A stretch of 49,600 nucleotides of DNA, from contig JAGDCV010000063.1 of NCBI GenBank assembly GCA_017958365.1, positions 1 through 49,600 of the forward strand, in the 5' to 3' direction. The stretch comes from Clostridiales bacterium (GTDB lineage: Bacteria; Bacillota; Clostridia; Saccharofermentanales; Saccharofermentanaceae). Below the pieces are notes generated by a model, which saw nothing but the letters and a program-made list of their open reading frames with translations, was not told the DNA's origin and searched no databases. Numbering within the stretch: the first letter of the stretch is position 1; every line of letters begins with the position of its first letter. A program made the translations under genes and the position numbers. Of the stretch, positions 37,367 through 45,489 are shown one piece after another.

Positions 37367-38362
37367 TCACTCGCTTTTGGATCTGTAAAGAGATGAGTTC
37401 TCAAGTGCGAAGACACGGTCTGTGACTTCGCCCGGTTCTACTTTGCCGAGCTCCTTCTCGAAGATATACATACGGCTGTCCATCATATCGATCTCATGAA
37501 GCATGAAAGCTTCAGGCGTAGCGGGCGTAGTAATCGCCCCGAACTCCAGAGAACCGTGATGGGATGCGATCATGTGCTTAATTAGCCGGACATCCTCTTC
37601 ACCGTATGAACCGCGCTCTGCTTCCTTATCTACCATGCTCATTCCCATGACAGCATGACCGAACAGACGGCCGTCAACTGAATAATCAGCGGAACCCAGT
37701 TCATCCGTATCAAGTTCATAGATCTTACCGATGTCGTGCAAAGCGGTACCGCATACGAGAAGTTCACGGTCGAGCGTCCTGTAGACATCACAGGTCTTAT
37801 AAGCCATGTAGACCATTCTGAACGTGTGATACAAAAGTCCTCCCCTTATATCATGATGAATGCTGTGAGCCGCAGAAGACTTGCAGAATGCATCGTGATT
37901 CTTGTTAAGAAGACGTATGGTCAGAGCCGCAGGGCTCATGTCAGCGGAAGGAACGTTCAGATTCTCATATTCATACTCACGGCCCGTGGATTTCTTAATG
38001 AGATCCACGATGCTCTTAAACATATAGTCCGTAGAATACGGAGGCGACTGAACGAACTTCTCAACCGTTGCATCAGGATCAGGACAAAGACCGATATTCT
38101 CTATCGTGAAATTCTTCTTGTTGTTATAAGTCTTAACGTTAAAAGTAAGATCAACGACCTTGCCGACCTCAACACCGATAAGGTTCATCGAAGATATCGT
38201 CTTATCAAAGAAATTTGCCTGTATCTTATCGACTCCGTCAGTGAAAACAAAGTTCACAAACGGCTTATCCGTCTTGGATACTCTCTCATTCATCTCGAGA
38301 ACGAGTACGGTGAAATTATATGTGCTGCCGATCTCAGTGTCGTTAAACTTACCCAGATTCAT
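37367..38362 (-). CDS. yhaM: 3'-5' exoribonuclease YhaM
   Basis: This 331-residue nuclease acts in RNA (and single-stranded DNA) turnover in Firmicutes. The N-terminal OB-fold (about 1-95; FVNFVFTDGVDKIQANFFD) binds nucleic acid. The HD phosphohydrolase domain (about 155-300) shows the His of GLLYHTFRM, the HD pair in GTALHDIGKIYEL and IASHHGSLEFGA, the metal ligands of the family. The ATG overlaps the iorB stop (ATGA), so it is translated from the iorAB mRNA. Confidence 0.93.
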   Translation of the reverse strand: MNLGKFNDTEIGSTYNFTVLVLEMNERVSKTDKPFVNFVFTDGVDKIQANFFDKTISSMNLIGVEVGKVVDLTFNVKTYNNKKNFTIENIGLCPDPDATVEKFVQSPPYSTDYMFKSIVDLIKKSTGREYEYENLNVPSADMSPAALTIRLLNKNHDAFCKSSAAHSIHHDIRGGLLYHTFRMVYMAYKTCDVYRTLDRELLVCGTALHDIGKIYELDTDELGSADYSVDGRLFGHAVMGMSMVDKEAERGSYGEEDVRLIKHMIASHHGSLEFGAITTPATPEAFMLHEIDMMDSRMYIFEKELGKVEPGEVTDRVFALENSSLYRSKSE

Positions 38363-38964
38363 ACGTTACCTGCTGTTCTGCCTTTCTCGAATGCACTCAA
38401 GTTACCGGGGATGGTCTTGGGCTTTGAGGCAAATGCTTCCTCAACAGCCTTGCGCCATTCATCATCAGATGCTCCGAGATAATTGGACAAAGCTCCCAGC
38501 ATAACGATGTTGGTAGCCTTGGATGTTCCTGCCGTCTCTACGGAAAGGCCTGTCGCATCGATCGATACGATACGTGCATTACCCTCGGAAGCCTCCTTCA
38601 AAGAATCGATGACGCCCTCGGGATACTTCATCTGCCCCATCAATACAGGCAAGGACTTGATCTGCTGCGTATTGACGATCATGGTTCCGCCCTTCTTAAG
38701 AAGCTTCGCCCAACGGACGGATTCTACTTCCTCGAATGAGAGAACAAAGTCAGCCGTTCCCTCTTCGATGATGGGGGAATGAACCTCGGGAGCGATCTTA
38801 ACGTAAGTTACAACCGAACCTCCGCGCTGGCTCATTCCGTGAACCTCGGATACCTTCACGTCGAGACCCAGGTTCATGGCAAGTATGCCGAGAAGCTTAC
38901 CTGCAATGAGCGTACCCTGTCCGCCGACACCTGCTAATACTATTGATGCATTGATATTTTCCAT
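38359..38964 (-). CDS. iorB: Indolepyruvate:ferredoxin oxidoreductase beta subunit
   Basis: This 201-residue small subunit of the 2-oxoacid:ferredoxin oxidoreductase converts arylpyruvates to aryl-acetyl-CoA with reduction of ferredoxin. The SIVLAGVGGQGTLIAGKLLG motif and the SEVHGMSQRGGSVVTYVK block are diagnostic. The start at 38964 follows GGAGGAG by 7 bases; an ATG 45 bp upstream falls inside iorA. It starts 4 bp after iorA ends and overlaps yhaM by 4 bp. Confidence 0.95.
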   Translation of the reverse strand: MENINASIVLAGVGGQGTLIAGKLLGILAMNLGLDVKVSEVHGMSQRGGSVVTYVKIAPEVHSPIIEEGTADFVLSFEEVESVRWAKLLKKGGTMIVNTQQIKSLPVLMGQMKYPEGVIDSLKEASEGNARIVSIDATGLSVETAGTSKATNIVMLGALSNYLGASDDEWRKAVEEAFASKPKTIPGNLSAFEKGRTAGNV

Positions 38965-38968
38965 CGTC

Positions 38969-40741
38969 TTACTCCTCCGCCTTCGAAAGTGCGCCGAAAC
39001 GGCATACATTTACGCAAAGTCCGCAGTTATTGCAGGCCTCAGCATCCACGACGGGGAATCCGTCAGCATCCATAATGAGAGCAGGACACATAATGCGTCC
39101 GCATGCTCCGCACTTACGGCACTTATCATAATCTACCGATACTTCAACACCCTTCTTCGCTCTGCCCGTAGGGATCAAAGCGCAGGGTCTTCTTGCGATA
39201 ACGACCGAGACGACTTCGCGCTCGAGTTCTTCCTTGATGACCTTCTCACACTCGAATGTATCGACGGGATCGACCACCCTTATGGCCTCGGGACGAACGC
39301 CCAGGCTCTCACAGAGTTTCTCCAGTGATACGGCAGGAGCAGCCTCAAGACGGATGTTCATTCCGGTTGAAGGATTCTGCTGGTGACCTGTCATGCCGGT
39401 AATTGAATTATCGAGAATGATCAAAGTGATCTGGCTGTCGTTATAAACGGCATTCATAAGATTCGTTACACCTGAATGCAGGAATGTCGAGTCACCGATA
39501 ACGCCGACTGTATTACGTGAATCTGCGTGATCCGTAGCCTTGTCAAAACCGTGTGCCATGCCGACCGACGCACCCATGCATACGACAGTATCAACAGCCT
39601 GCATGGGAGGCAGTGCGCCCAGAGTATAACAACCGATATCGCCGGTTACATTGACCTTCAATCTCTTAAGAGCAAGGTACAGACCCTTGTGAGGACATCC
39701 GGCACAAAGGACCGGAGGACGTCCGGGGATCTGCGGAAGCTTCGAAGCATCGAAGGCTGATACGGGAAGCTCATCATCAGAAAGCTTCTCCTTGATAAGT
39801 CTCGCGGAGTATTCACCGAGAAGAGTAAACAACTCCTTACCTTCGCACTTAACACCCATGGCCTTGATCTCAGTCTCAAGGAAAGGATCCAACTCCTCTA
39901 CTATAACGACTCTTTCAACCTTGGAAGCGAAGTCCTTGATAACGGCTTCGGAAAGAGGCCATACGAGGCCTAACTTCAAAACGCTCGCGTTGGGAAGCGC
40001 ATCCCTTACATACTGGTAAGCCGCACCGTCCGTGATGATGCCGAGCTTTGTATCACGGATCTCGATCTTATGAAGACCGACGCCCTCGGGATCAGCCGCA
40101 ACATCGTCAATTATCTTCTTGTTTCTTTCCTCAACCACGACATGCTTACCGATCGCATTAGCCGGCATCATGACGTACTTGGGAGGATTCTTCTCATAAT
40201 CCTTGATAGTGATGGGAGCCGCATCCTCAACGGAAACGACAGACCTCGAATGTGATACACGTGTGTGAAGTCTTAATAGAACGGGTGTATCGTACTTCTC
40301 ACTCATCTCGAATGCGTACTTAGTGAAAGTTCTGCACTCCTCGGAATCAGAAGGCTCAAGCATCGGAACCTTGGAAGCACGTGCATAGTTACGTGAATCC
40401 TGCTCATTCTGGGAAGAATGCATTCCGGGATCGTCCGCAACGCAGAAGACGAGACCTCCGTTAACTCCCGTGTAAGACACCGTAAAGAGCGGGTCTGCAC
40501 ACACGTTCATGCCGACGTGCTTCATACATGTCATGGCTCTTCCGCCTCTGACAGAACAACCGATGGCAGCTTCGGCGCCGCACTTCTCGTTAGGTGCCCA
40601 CTCACAAGCTACTTCGGGATACTTTGCTATTTCTTCAGTGATCTCTGTACTAGGTGTACCGGGATAGGATGAGACAAACTTTACACCGGCCTCATATGCG
40701 CCCCTCGCAACGGCCTCGTTGCCCAGCATAATCTTCTTCAT
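38969..40741 (-). CDS. iorA: Indolepyruvate:ferredoxin oxidoreductase alpha subunit
   Basis: This 590-residue catalytic subunit is used by anaerobes in aromatic amino-acid breakdown or, in reverse, synthesis. The N-terminal pyrimidine-binding domain opens MLGNEAVARGAYEAGVKFVSSYPGTPSTE. The TPP-binding domain (about 345-540) contains PVLCAGCPHKGLY and GDSTFLHSGVTNL. The C-terminus has two 4Fe-4S ferredoxin motifs, CRKCGACGRIMCPA and CNNCGLCVNVCRF. GGAGAG is six bases before the ATG. It forms an operon with iorB and yhaM. Confidence 0.97.
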   Translation of the reverse strand: MKKIMLGNEAVARGAYEAGVKFVSSYPGTPSTEITEEIAKYPEVACEWAPNEKCGAEAAIGCSVRGGRAMTCMKHVGMNVCADPLFTVSYTGVNGGLVFCVADDPGMHSSQNEQDSRNYARASKVPMLEPSDSEECRTFTKYAFEMSEKYDTPVLLRLHTRVSHSRSVVSVEDAAPITIKDYEKNPPKYVMMPANAIGKHVVVEERNKKIIDDVAADPEGVGLHKIEIRDTKLGIITDGAAYQYVRDALPNASVLKLGLVWPLSEAVIKDFASKVERVVIVEELDPFLETEIKAMGVKCEGKELFTLLGEYSARLIKEKLSDDELPVSAFDASKLPQIPGRPPVLCAGCPHKGLYLALKRLKVNVTGDIGCYTLGALPPMQAVDTVVCMGASVGMAHGFDKATDHADSRNTVGVIGDSTFLHSGVTNLMNAVYNDSQITLIILDNSITGMTGHQQNPSTGMNIRLEAAPAVSLEKLCESLGVRPEAIRVVDPVDTFECEKVIKEELEREVVSVVIARRPCALIPTGRAKKGVEVSVDYDKCRKCGACGRIMCPALIMDADGFPVVDAEACNNCGLCVNVCRFGALSKAEE

Positions 40742-40774
40742 GTGTCACTCTCCAAAGTTCTAATATGAACTTAA

Positions 40775-40803
40775 ATTGTATCACAATCAGAGTATTGTCT
40801 CCA
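40775..40803 (-). promoter_or_regulatory. Probable promoter of iorA-iorB-yhaM
   Basis: TACAAT (40775-40780) and TGGAGA (40798-40803) are spaced by 17 bp; the -35 lies within the 3' end of the upstream acetyltransferase gene. Confidence 0.45.
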
Positions 40804-41260
40804 TTCCATACTTATAGGGAACCAGGCCGAGACTTTCATAGAACTTTATGGCACTTTCGTTGCCTTCCCACACGTTCAAAGTAAGATTATGGCACCCGAT
40901 CTCCTTCGCATAATCCCTGGCATACTCATAAAGCTTCTTTCCGATGCCTTCACCCCTTAAACTCTCGTCAACACAAAGGTCATCGAGGTAAAGTGTCTTT
41001 ATGTCCGTCAGGATGTTGTTACCCGGGTGCTGCTCTATGACACAGAACACATAACCCTGCGTCACATCATCATCATCAACATAAACGAAAACAGGCCTTA
41101 ACTCATTCCCTATCATCGCCGCTAATTCCCTGTCGTTGTACTTGGTGCAATCTGCCTTAAACAGATCAGGCCTTATCTCATGGTGCACGGTAAGCACCTG
41201 CAGAAGAAGGTCCTTAAGGCGTGGAATGTCCTTTTCGAGCGCGGGTCTTATCGAAGGCAT
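40787..41260 (-). CDS. GNAT-family N-acetyltransferase
   Basis: This 157-residue acetyl-CoA-dependent transferase has a substrate I cannot predict. The N-terminal PSIRPALEKDIPRLKDLL is the usual GNAT opening. The acetyl-CoA loop is LCVDESLRGEGIGKKLYEYA, followed by NLTLNVWEGNESAIKFYESL with the conserved Asn and Tyr. The start at 41260 is one base after the stop of the SGNH gene (TGACATG), so it is translationally coupled to it; a longer frame into that gene is rejected. Coupling suggests a role connected with the upstream surface hydrolase. Confidence 0.88.
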   Translation of the reverse strand: MPSIRPALEKDIPRLKDLLLQVLTVHHEIRPDLFKADCTKYNDRELAAMIGNELRPVFVYVDDDDVTQGYVFCVIEQHPGNNILTDIKTLYLDDLCVDESLRGEGIGKKLYEYARDYAKEIGCHNLTLNVWEGNESAIKFYESLGLVPYKYGMETIL

Positions 41261-41261
41261 G

Positions 41262-42788
41262 TCAGCTGCCGGTGTTCCTGTAGATATGACGCTCGGACGC
41301 AAGCATGGATCTGACGTAGGACGTGATCGCATTGGACCATACGCCGTAACCCGTATTATTCATGTGAACGTAGCCGTCGCTTGAGTAATCGGCAAACAGT
41401 TCTTCTGTTCCGTTCTTCAAAGGCGTGTTGATGTCGATGAAGTCGAGTCCGTTCTCGGAACAGTACTCGCTCATGAGCGCATTCAACTGGTCTATCTTCT
41501 CGTTCGTAAGTCCCGGTGTCTGATCTGAATTGCAGCGGGGTGTCGTTGATACGATGAAGACGCGGATGCCGGGGTTGGTATCGATTATCTCGTTTATGTA
41601 ATCGACATAGCGTGAGAAAACAACATCGGGCTCGGTACCGACAAGGTCGTTCGTACCCATGCAGATGAAGACCTTCTGTATGTTGGCAAGGCTTAAGATC
41701 TCGCATGCACGCATCTCCATCTCATCATACTGGAGCATGTATCCTGACAGACTGTTCATGTCAGACAGGAATGAGTAACTTACGCGTGCAAATATCTGAA
41801 CGTCGCCAAGAAGTCCGCTGCCCCTTGCGCTGAAGTACATGGGGAAACCTGCCGTGACAGAGTTACCTACAAAAGCCGCATCGGAGAAGTAACCTCTTAA
41901 CGCATCGTCACTTATGCCCGAAGTATTGACCTCGATCTTACGGCCGGGCATCAAACCTCTGTTGACGCAGTTGACCGCAAACGAGTTTCTGTTAACAAAG
42001 TAGTTGTAAAGATAGTCGATATTCAGGGCGCCGTTCATAGCATCGCAAAGAGCGTTGGTCTCCGCAGGCATCGGATTCCTTCCGTTAAACGCCTTAAAGA
42101 AGTTCTCCACTACTCTTGCGGGAGTCGAAGCCTTAGCCAAAGCCACATACTCATCGGAAAAGATCATGTCGTGAGCGACCTGTCTGCAGTTGGTCCTCAG
42201 GTAGACAAGGTCAGTCGCTACGGCATTTATCTCATCATCCGTGTAGTTATGAACCGTAAAATACTTAAAAAGATTGGAAACGAAGTTAAGGTGATTCTCG
42301 GTAGGAACGAGCTCGACCGTAGGAGCACTCGTACTTCCCGAGTAGATGCCATAGGTAGCACAAAGGTTGGCCCACTCAACGGAATTGATAAATCCCATCA
42401 GAATGTCGCGGCGTGCAGTGCCGGACTCAAGTGCCGTTACCCAGACGGAAAGTCCCGTCGCATCGGGATCACGGTTGAAGAACACGTGATAAAGAGTCGT
42501 TACATATGAAGTGTCATCTGCGTTGAGATTGACATACTCTTCGCTGTTAAGGATACCGGTGGCAACCTCAGCAGCATTAACATCACCGTTCAAAAGCGCA
42601 TTAGTCCAGTCGTTGTATCCCTGAGCATCGGGATCACGGCCGAGGGCATAATTATAAAGACGCGTTACAAACTGCCCTGCACCGGGATTAGGAGCAGCAT
42701 TTACCGTCGACGCGAAGAAAGGCGTCTCGAAAATAAAAATGATGGCAGCAAGTGCCGCTATTGCCTTAATTAGTCTGCGCATACGCAT
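41262..42788 (-). CDS. Secreted protein with DUF4214 repeats and an SGNH/GDSL hydrolase domain
   Basis: This 508-residue exported protein has a signal peptide (about 1-31, ending NAA). Two clear DUF4214 repeats follow (about 38-87, FVTRLYNYALGRDPDAQGY, and 95-140, YVTTLYHVFFNRDPDATGL), then two weaker copies to about 275. The SGNH esterase domain (305-495) has Ser310 in FVGNS, the GTND block at 378-381 and the Asp471-His475 dyad. Such enzymes often remove acetyl groups from carbohydrates. The start at 42788 follows AAAGGTG; a longer frame to 42998 would run through tRNA-Leu. A GNAT gene is coupled downstream. Confidence 0.85.
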   Translation of the reverse strand: MRMRRLIKAIAALAAIIFIFETPFFASTVNAAPNPGAGQFVTRLYNYALGRDPDAQGYNDWTNALLNGDVNAAEVATGILNSEEYVNLNADDTSYVTTLYHVFFNRDPDATGLSVWVTALESGTARRDILMGFINSVEWANLCATYGIYSGSTSAPTVELVPTENHLNFVSNLFKYFTVHNYTDDEINAVATDLVYLRTNCRQVAHDMIFSDEYVALAKASTPARVVENFFKAFNGRNPMPAETNALCDAMNGALNIDYLYNYFVNRNSFAVNCVNRGLMPGRKIEVNTSGISDDALRGYFSDAAFVGNSVTAGFPMYFSARGSGLLGDVQIFARVSYSFLSDMNSLSGYMLQYDEMEMRACEILSLANIQKVFICMGTNDLVGTEPDVVFSRYVDYINEIIDTNPGIRVFIVSTTPRCNSDQTPGLTNEKIDQLNALMSEYCSENGLDFIDINTPLKNGTEELFADYSSDGYVHMNNTGYGVWSNAITSYVRSMLASERHIYRNTGS

Positions 42789-42814
42789 ATAATAACACCT
42801 TTTATTATCCAAAA

Positions 42815-42850
42815 TGAAAGAAAATCCCGAAATCTCTCGATTCCGGGATT
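42815..42850 (-). terminator. Intrinsic terminator of tRNA-Leu(GAG)
   Basis: AAUCCCG (42844-42850) pairs with CGGGAUU (42823-42829), followed on the minus strand by an interrupted U-rich tract, UUCUUUCAUUUU. Confidence 0.7.
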
Positions 42851-42854
42851 TATA

Positions 42855-42939
42855 TGGTGCGGCCGACGAGACTTGAACTCGTATGGGGTTAACCACACGC
42901 CCCTCAAACGTGCGCGTCTGCCAGTTCCGCCACGGCCGC
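42855..42939 (-). tRNA. tRNA-Leu (anticodon GAG), CCA encoded
   Basis: A class II tRNA with a long variable arm. Acceptor GCGGCCG pairs with CGGCCGC, the anticodon stem CACGT/GCGTG encloses loop TTGAGGG (anticodon GAG), and GTTCAAGTC forms the T loop. The discriminator is A and CCA is encoded. It reads CUC and CUU. Confidence 0.96.
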
Positions 42940-42969
42940 GCTTGTTGTCTTTCGACAAATGCAAGAAAG

Positions 42970-42998
42970 ATTATATTGGTATGCACCCACTCTGTCAA
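42970..42998 (-). promoter_or_regulatory. Consensus promoter of tRNA-Leu(GAG)
   Basis: Perfect TTGACA (42993-42998), a 17-bp spacer and perfect TATAAT (42970-42975), about 30 bp before the tRNA. Confidence 0.92.
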
Positions 42999-43019
42999 GC
43001 GGTTTTTGACAGGGCTTTA

Positions 43020-44147
43020 TCAATAGAAGAAAGAGCCCAGGCAAAACAGAGGAGCCGTGATGAGTGTTATCAAGACGCTTACTATTATGCTTATCTTGAC
43101 TCCTCCCTCTTTAAACCTGCCTATGCCAAGATATACAGGAAATAATCCTGCGTAGTAACGGTAGAAGCTGTCTGTAGGACAATCGACCTTAGGTTCTCTT
43201 ATGGTCATGCAGATCGCGATGACAAAGAGCACGGAATAGACGATAGCGACTACAGCAGGAATGTTAAGTCTGTTTGTCCTTCTCATGATGAGGATCTCCC
43301 TTACTATGAGAAAAACAACCAATGCCAGACAGGATACTGACAGCACTTCGTTTATCTTAAACAGGACATCAGTGTCCACTGCATCGTAGGTATAAGTATT
43401 GGTAAATATTAACTTAAGCGAGATCCACGTTGTTCTGAATACATCTGATTTGATCCTGATCCAGTAGTCATACTGGGCATCCATGAACGATCTCCAGCTT
43501 CCAAACCTTATCTGAAGGAATACCGGATAGATAAGGCTTATCAAGGTCGCAGGTGCAAAACAGATGAGAATATCGGCAATCCTCTTTTTTATGTGCTCCT
43601 TATCCTTAACTGTCCTTATGACCATGCCGACAAAGACTGCGAAGAATAACAGAGAACCCGTATTTCGCGTCAGGACTGAAAGACCCAGTATCAGTCCCAT
43701 AAGCCATGCAGCCTTATCTTTGATAAACAGATAGAAAACTAGCACGGTAAGGAGCATGAAGAGCGATTCCGTATACTCAATGGAAGTAAACAAAGCCATC
43801 GGGGATACGGCAACAACTGCAAGGACCAAAGACGGATCCGTCTTTGTCTTCATCTCAAGGAGTATCTGCTTCAGGAAATAAAGAGAGAACAGGTAAGCGA
43901 TCTGATTGATCACTATGAGCCCCACATCCCCCGTATATCTTATTATCAGAGGTATCACAGGGAAAAACACCGTCATCATCTCATGGTAGTAACCCAGCTC
44001 CGCTATATTTCTATAGTGGAAAGCATCAAACAGCCCGAGAACGGTAGGATAGGATACGTGTGTAATGAGAAGAATGGCCACAAACAAAAGCTTGGAGCCG
44101 AGAAAGCAAAGAATGACATCCTTGTTATCTGATATCTTTTTACCCAT
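43020..44147 (-). CDS. Multi-pass membrane mannosyltransferase-like protein (PIG-V family type)
   Basis: This 375-residue protein has about nine or ten hydrophobic helices and resembles the bacterial PIG-V/GT-C glycosyltransferases. These use polyprenyl-phosphate sugars at the outer face of the membrane. The first loop carries FDAFHYRNIAELGYYHE and VFFPVIP, matching the catalytic Asp-containing loop of the family. SIEYTESLFMLL and SVLTRNTG are also typical. I start it at 44147: the promoter and tRNA-Arg terminator lie in front, and a longer frame would pass through the tRNA. No ribosome binding site is present. Acceptor and sugar are unknown. Confidence 0.8.
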   Translation of the reverse strand: MGKKISDNKDVILCFLGSKLLFVAILLITHVSYPTVLGLFDAFHYRNIAELGYYHEMMTVFFPVIPLIIRYTGDVGLIVINQIAYLFSLYFLKQILLEMKTKTDPSLVLAVVAVSPMALFTSIEYTESLFMLLTVLVFYLFIKDKAAWLMGLILGLSVLTRNTGSLLFFAVFVGMVIRTVKDKEHIKKRIADILICFAPATLISLIYPVFLQIRFGSWRSFMDAQYDYWIRIKSDVFRTTWISLKLIFTNTYTYDAVDTDVLFKINEVLSVSCLALVVFLIVREILIMRRTNRLNIPAVVAIVYSVLFVIAICMTIREPKVDCPTDSFYRYYAGLFPVYLGIGRFKEGGVKISIIVSVLITLITAPLFCLGSFFY

Positions 44148-44153
44148 GTGATG

Positions 44154-44159
44154 ATTATA
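44154..44159 (-). promoter_or_regulatory. -10 box of the PIG-V-like gene, six bases before its ATG
   Basis: A perfect TATAAT on the minus strand; the -35 (TTATTT at 17 bp) is poor and overlaps the tail of the tRNA-Arg terminator. The predicted transcript starts at or next to the start codon. Confidence 0.55.
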
Positions 44160-44171
44160 GCATTGACGGAC

Positions 44172-44202
44172 AAAAAAATAACACCGGCATGAAGCCGATG
44201 TT
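44172..44202 (-). terminator. Intrinsic terminator of tRNA-Arg(TCT)
   Basis: A 9-bp stem (44194-44202 with 44180-44188) with a UUCAU loop, followed on the minus strand by AUUUUUUU. Confidence 0.9.
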
Positions 44203-44205
44203 ATC

Positions 44206-44282
44206 TGGTGAGCCATGGGGGACTCGAACCTCCGACCCACAGCTTAGAAGGCTGTTGCTCTATCCAGCTGAGCTAATGACCC
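44206..44282 (-). tRNA. tRNA-Arg (anticodon TCT), CCA encoded
   Basis: Acceptor GGGTCAT pairs with ATGGCTC, the anticodon stem ACAGC/GCTGT encloses CTTCTAA (anticodon TCT), and GGTTCGAGTCC forms the T arm. The discriminator is A and CCA is encoded. It reads AGA and AGG. Confidence 0.97.
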
Positions 44283-44297
44283 ACGTTTGACCAACAG

Positions 44298-44326
44298 ATT
44301 CTATACTATTTTCATCCGCTTGGCAA
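44298..44326 (-). promoter_or_regulatory. Promoter of tRNA-Arg(TCT)
   Basis: TTGCCA (44321-44326), a 17-bp spacer and TAGAAT (44298-44303), 15 bp before the tRNA. Confidence 0.8.
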
Positions 44327-44328
44327 TA

Positions 44329-45489
44329 CTATTTGGTCACCTGATATCTGTCATAGCTGATTCTTGTCAATACGCACAGCACCGCAGCGGAAACAAGATA
44401 TATGACAGGCGCAGTCTCGAGGATCGTGAACATGTGGCCAAATATACTCACCAGACGGTAATCCGAGAAAGTCCAGCTGCCGAGGAACGTAATAGGCAGG
44501 AAACTGCATGCCTGCGAGACCAGTCTCCAGCTGTACGGCGGATTCAGCATGCTTACAAGCCATAGTCCCATCATTGTGGCCATAACACCCACTGAATTAC
44601 GGAACACCTGCGAAAGGCACATTGCAAAGACGCTCAGAAGCAGCCCTATCACGAGCATTATTCCCGTATATATCCAGAACGCGGTGCTTATCTTCATGTC
44701 CATTGCCGTAGGACCTACGAAGAACTGCACCGATGCCTCACTGCCGTCAAAGCCTGAGATCGCGAATTCAGTTCCCACACAAGCGAGGAGTATCATAAAA
44801 GTCTCGAGCATTCCCACGGTGATACCCGCAAGGAGCTTTGCAACAACAAGCCTCTTCTTGCCATTTCGAGAGGAGAATATCAGCGCGTCAGTATGAAGCT
44901 GCGACTCGTCGCTGAAGACTCCCGATAAAGTGGCGGAGATGGATATCATGGTCAAAATGGCGACAACGTAAAGTATGCATACGGAATCACCCCAGCCGTT
45001 TTGTATCTTCCCGTATGTGAGCGGCATCGGCGACTGAGACCGTTTTGACTGCCAGTATTCGACCTCCTTTTCCGTCAGACACTGATCGCGGATGATATCA
45101 TCGATTACGCCGTCAAATCTTCTCTCGAGGTCTGCTTCACTCATGGCGTATGCCTTGTCAATGCTCCCGCCTATTATTACGAGATAATCCATAAGCGGCT
45201 TATACGTGGAATCATTTATGACTATGCCGACGGACATCTTTGTACCATCATCCATTGTTACCGTATTGGGAGACACAGCCATGCGCATCTCATCGAACAT
45301 CGCATCATCAACAGGCCGGCCTACAAGTGCATTCTCCTCCTTATTGACGATCACCGTGCCGGATACATATTCTCCGATATTCATGGCGATCATTAGCAAG
45401 ATCACCGCGGTCATTGCGATCAAGGTTATCTTGCGGCATATGATCTTTCTTAACTCAAACCGGTACATCGCTCCGAGATTATTCATCAT
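44329..45489 (-). CDS. ABC-2 type transporter permease
   Basis: This 386-residue membrane subunit of an ABC exporter has one N-terminal helix (about 17-35, ITLIAMTAVILLMIAM), a large extracytoplasmic domain (about 40-165) and five or six further helices to the C-terminus, the usual ABC-2 layout. GGAGGTG lies before two adjacent ATGs; I take the first (45489). It overlaps the ATPase gene by 11 bp. It forms a unit with the ATPase, a membrane protein and an ECF sigma factor. The exported substrate is unknown. Confidence 0.85.
   Translation of the reverse strand: MMNNLGAMYRFELRKIICRKITLIAMTAVILLMIAMNIGEYVSGTVIVNKEENALVGRPVDDAMFDEMRMAVSPNTVTMDDGTKMSVGIVINDSTYKPLMDYLVIIGGSIDKAYAMSEADLERRFDGVIDDIIRDQCLTEKEVEYWQSKRSQSPMPLTYGKIQNGWGDSVCILYVVAILTMISISATLSGVFSDESQLHTDALIFSSRNGKKRLVVAKLLAGITVGMLETFMILLACVGTEFAISGFDGSEASVQFFVGPTAMDMKISTAFWIYTGIMLVIGLLLSVFAMCLSQVFRNSVGVMATMMGLWLVSMLNPPYSWRLVSQACSFLPITFLGSWTFSDYRLVSIFGHMFTILETAPVIYLVSAAVLCVLTRISYDRYQVTK

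Noticed and set aside
42789..42998. N-terminal extension of the SGNH protein frame
   Set aside because: It passes through tRNA-Leu(GAG) and its terminator. The signal peptide and ribosome binding site place the start at 42788.
44148..44240. N-terminal extension of the PIG-V-like frame
   Set aside because: It passes through the 3' part of tRNA-Arg(TCT) and a terminator.
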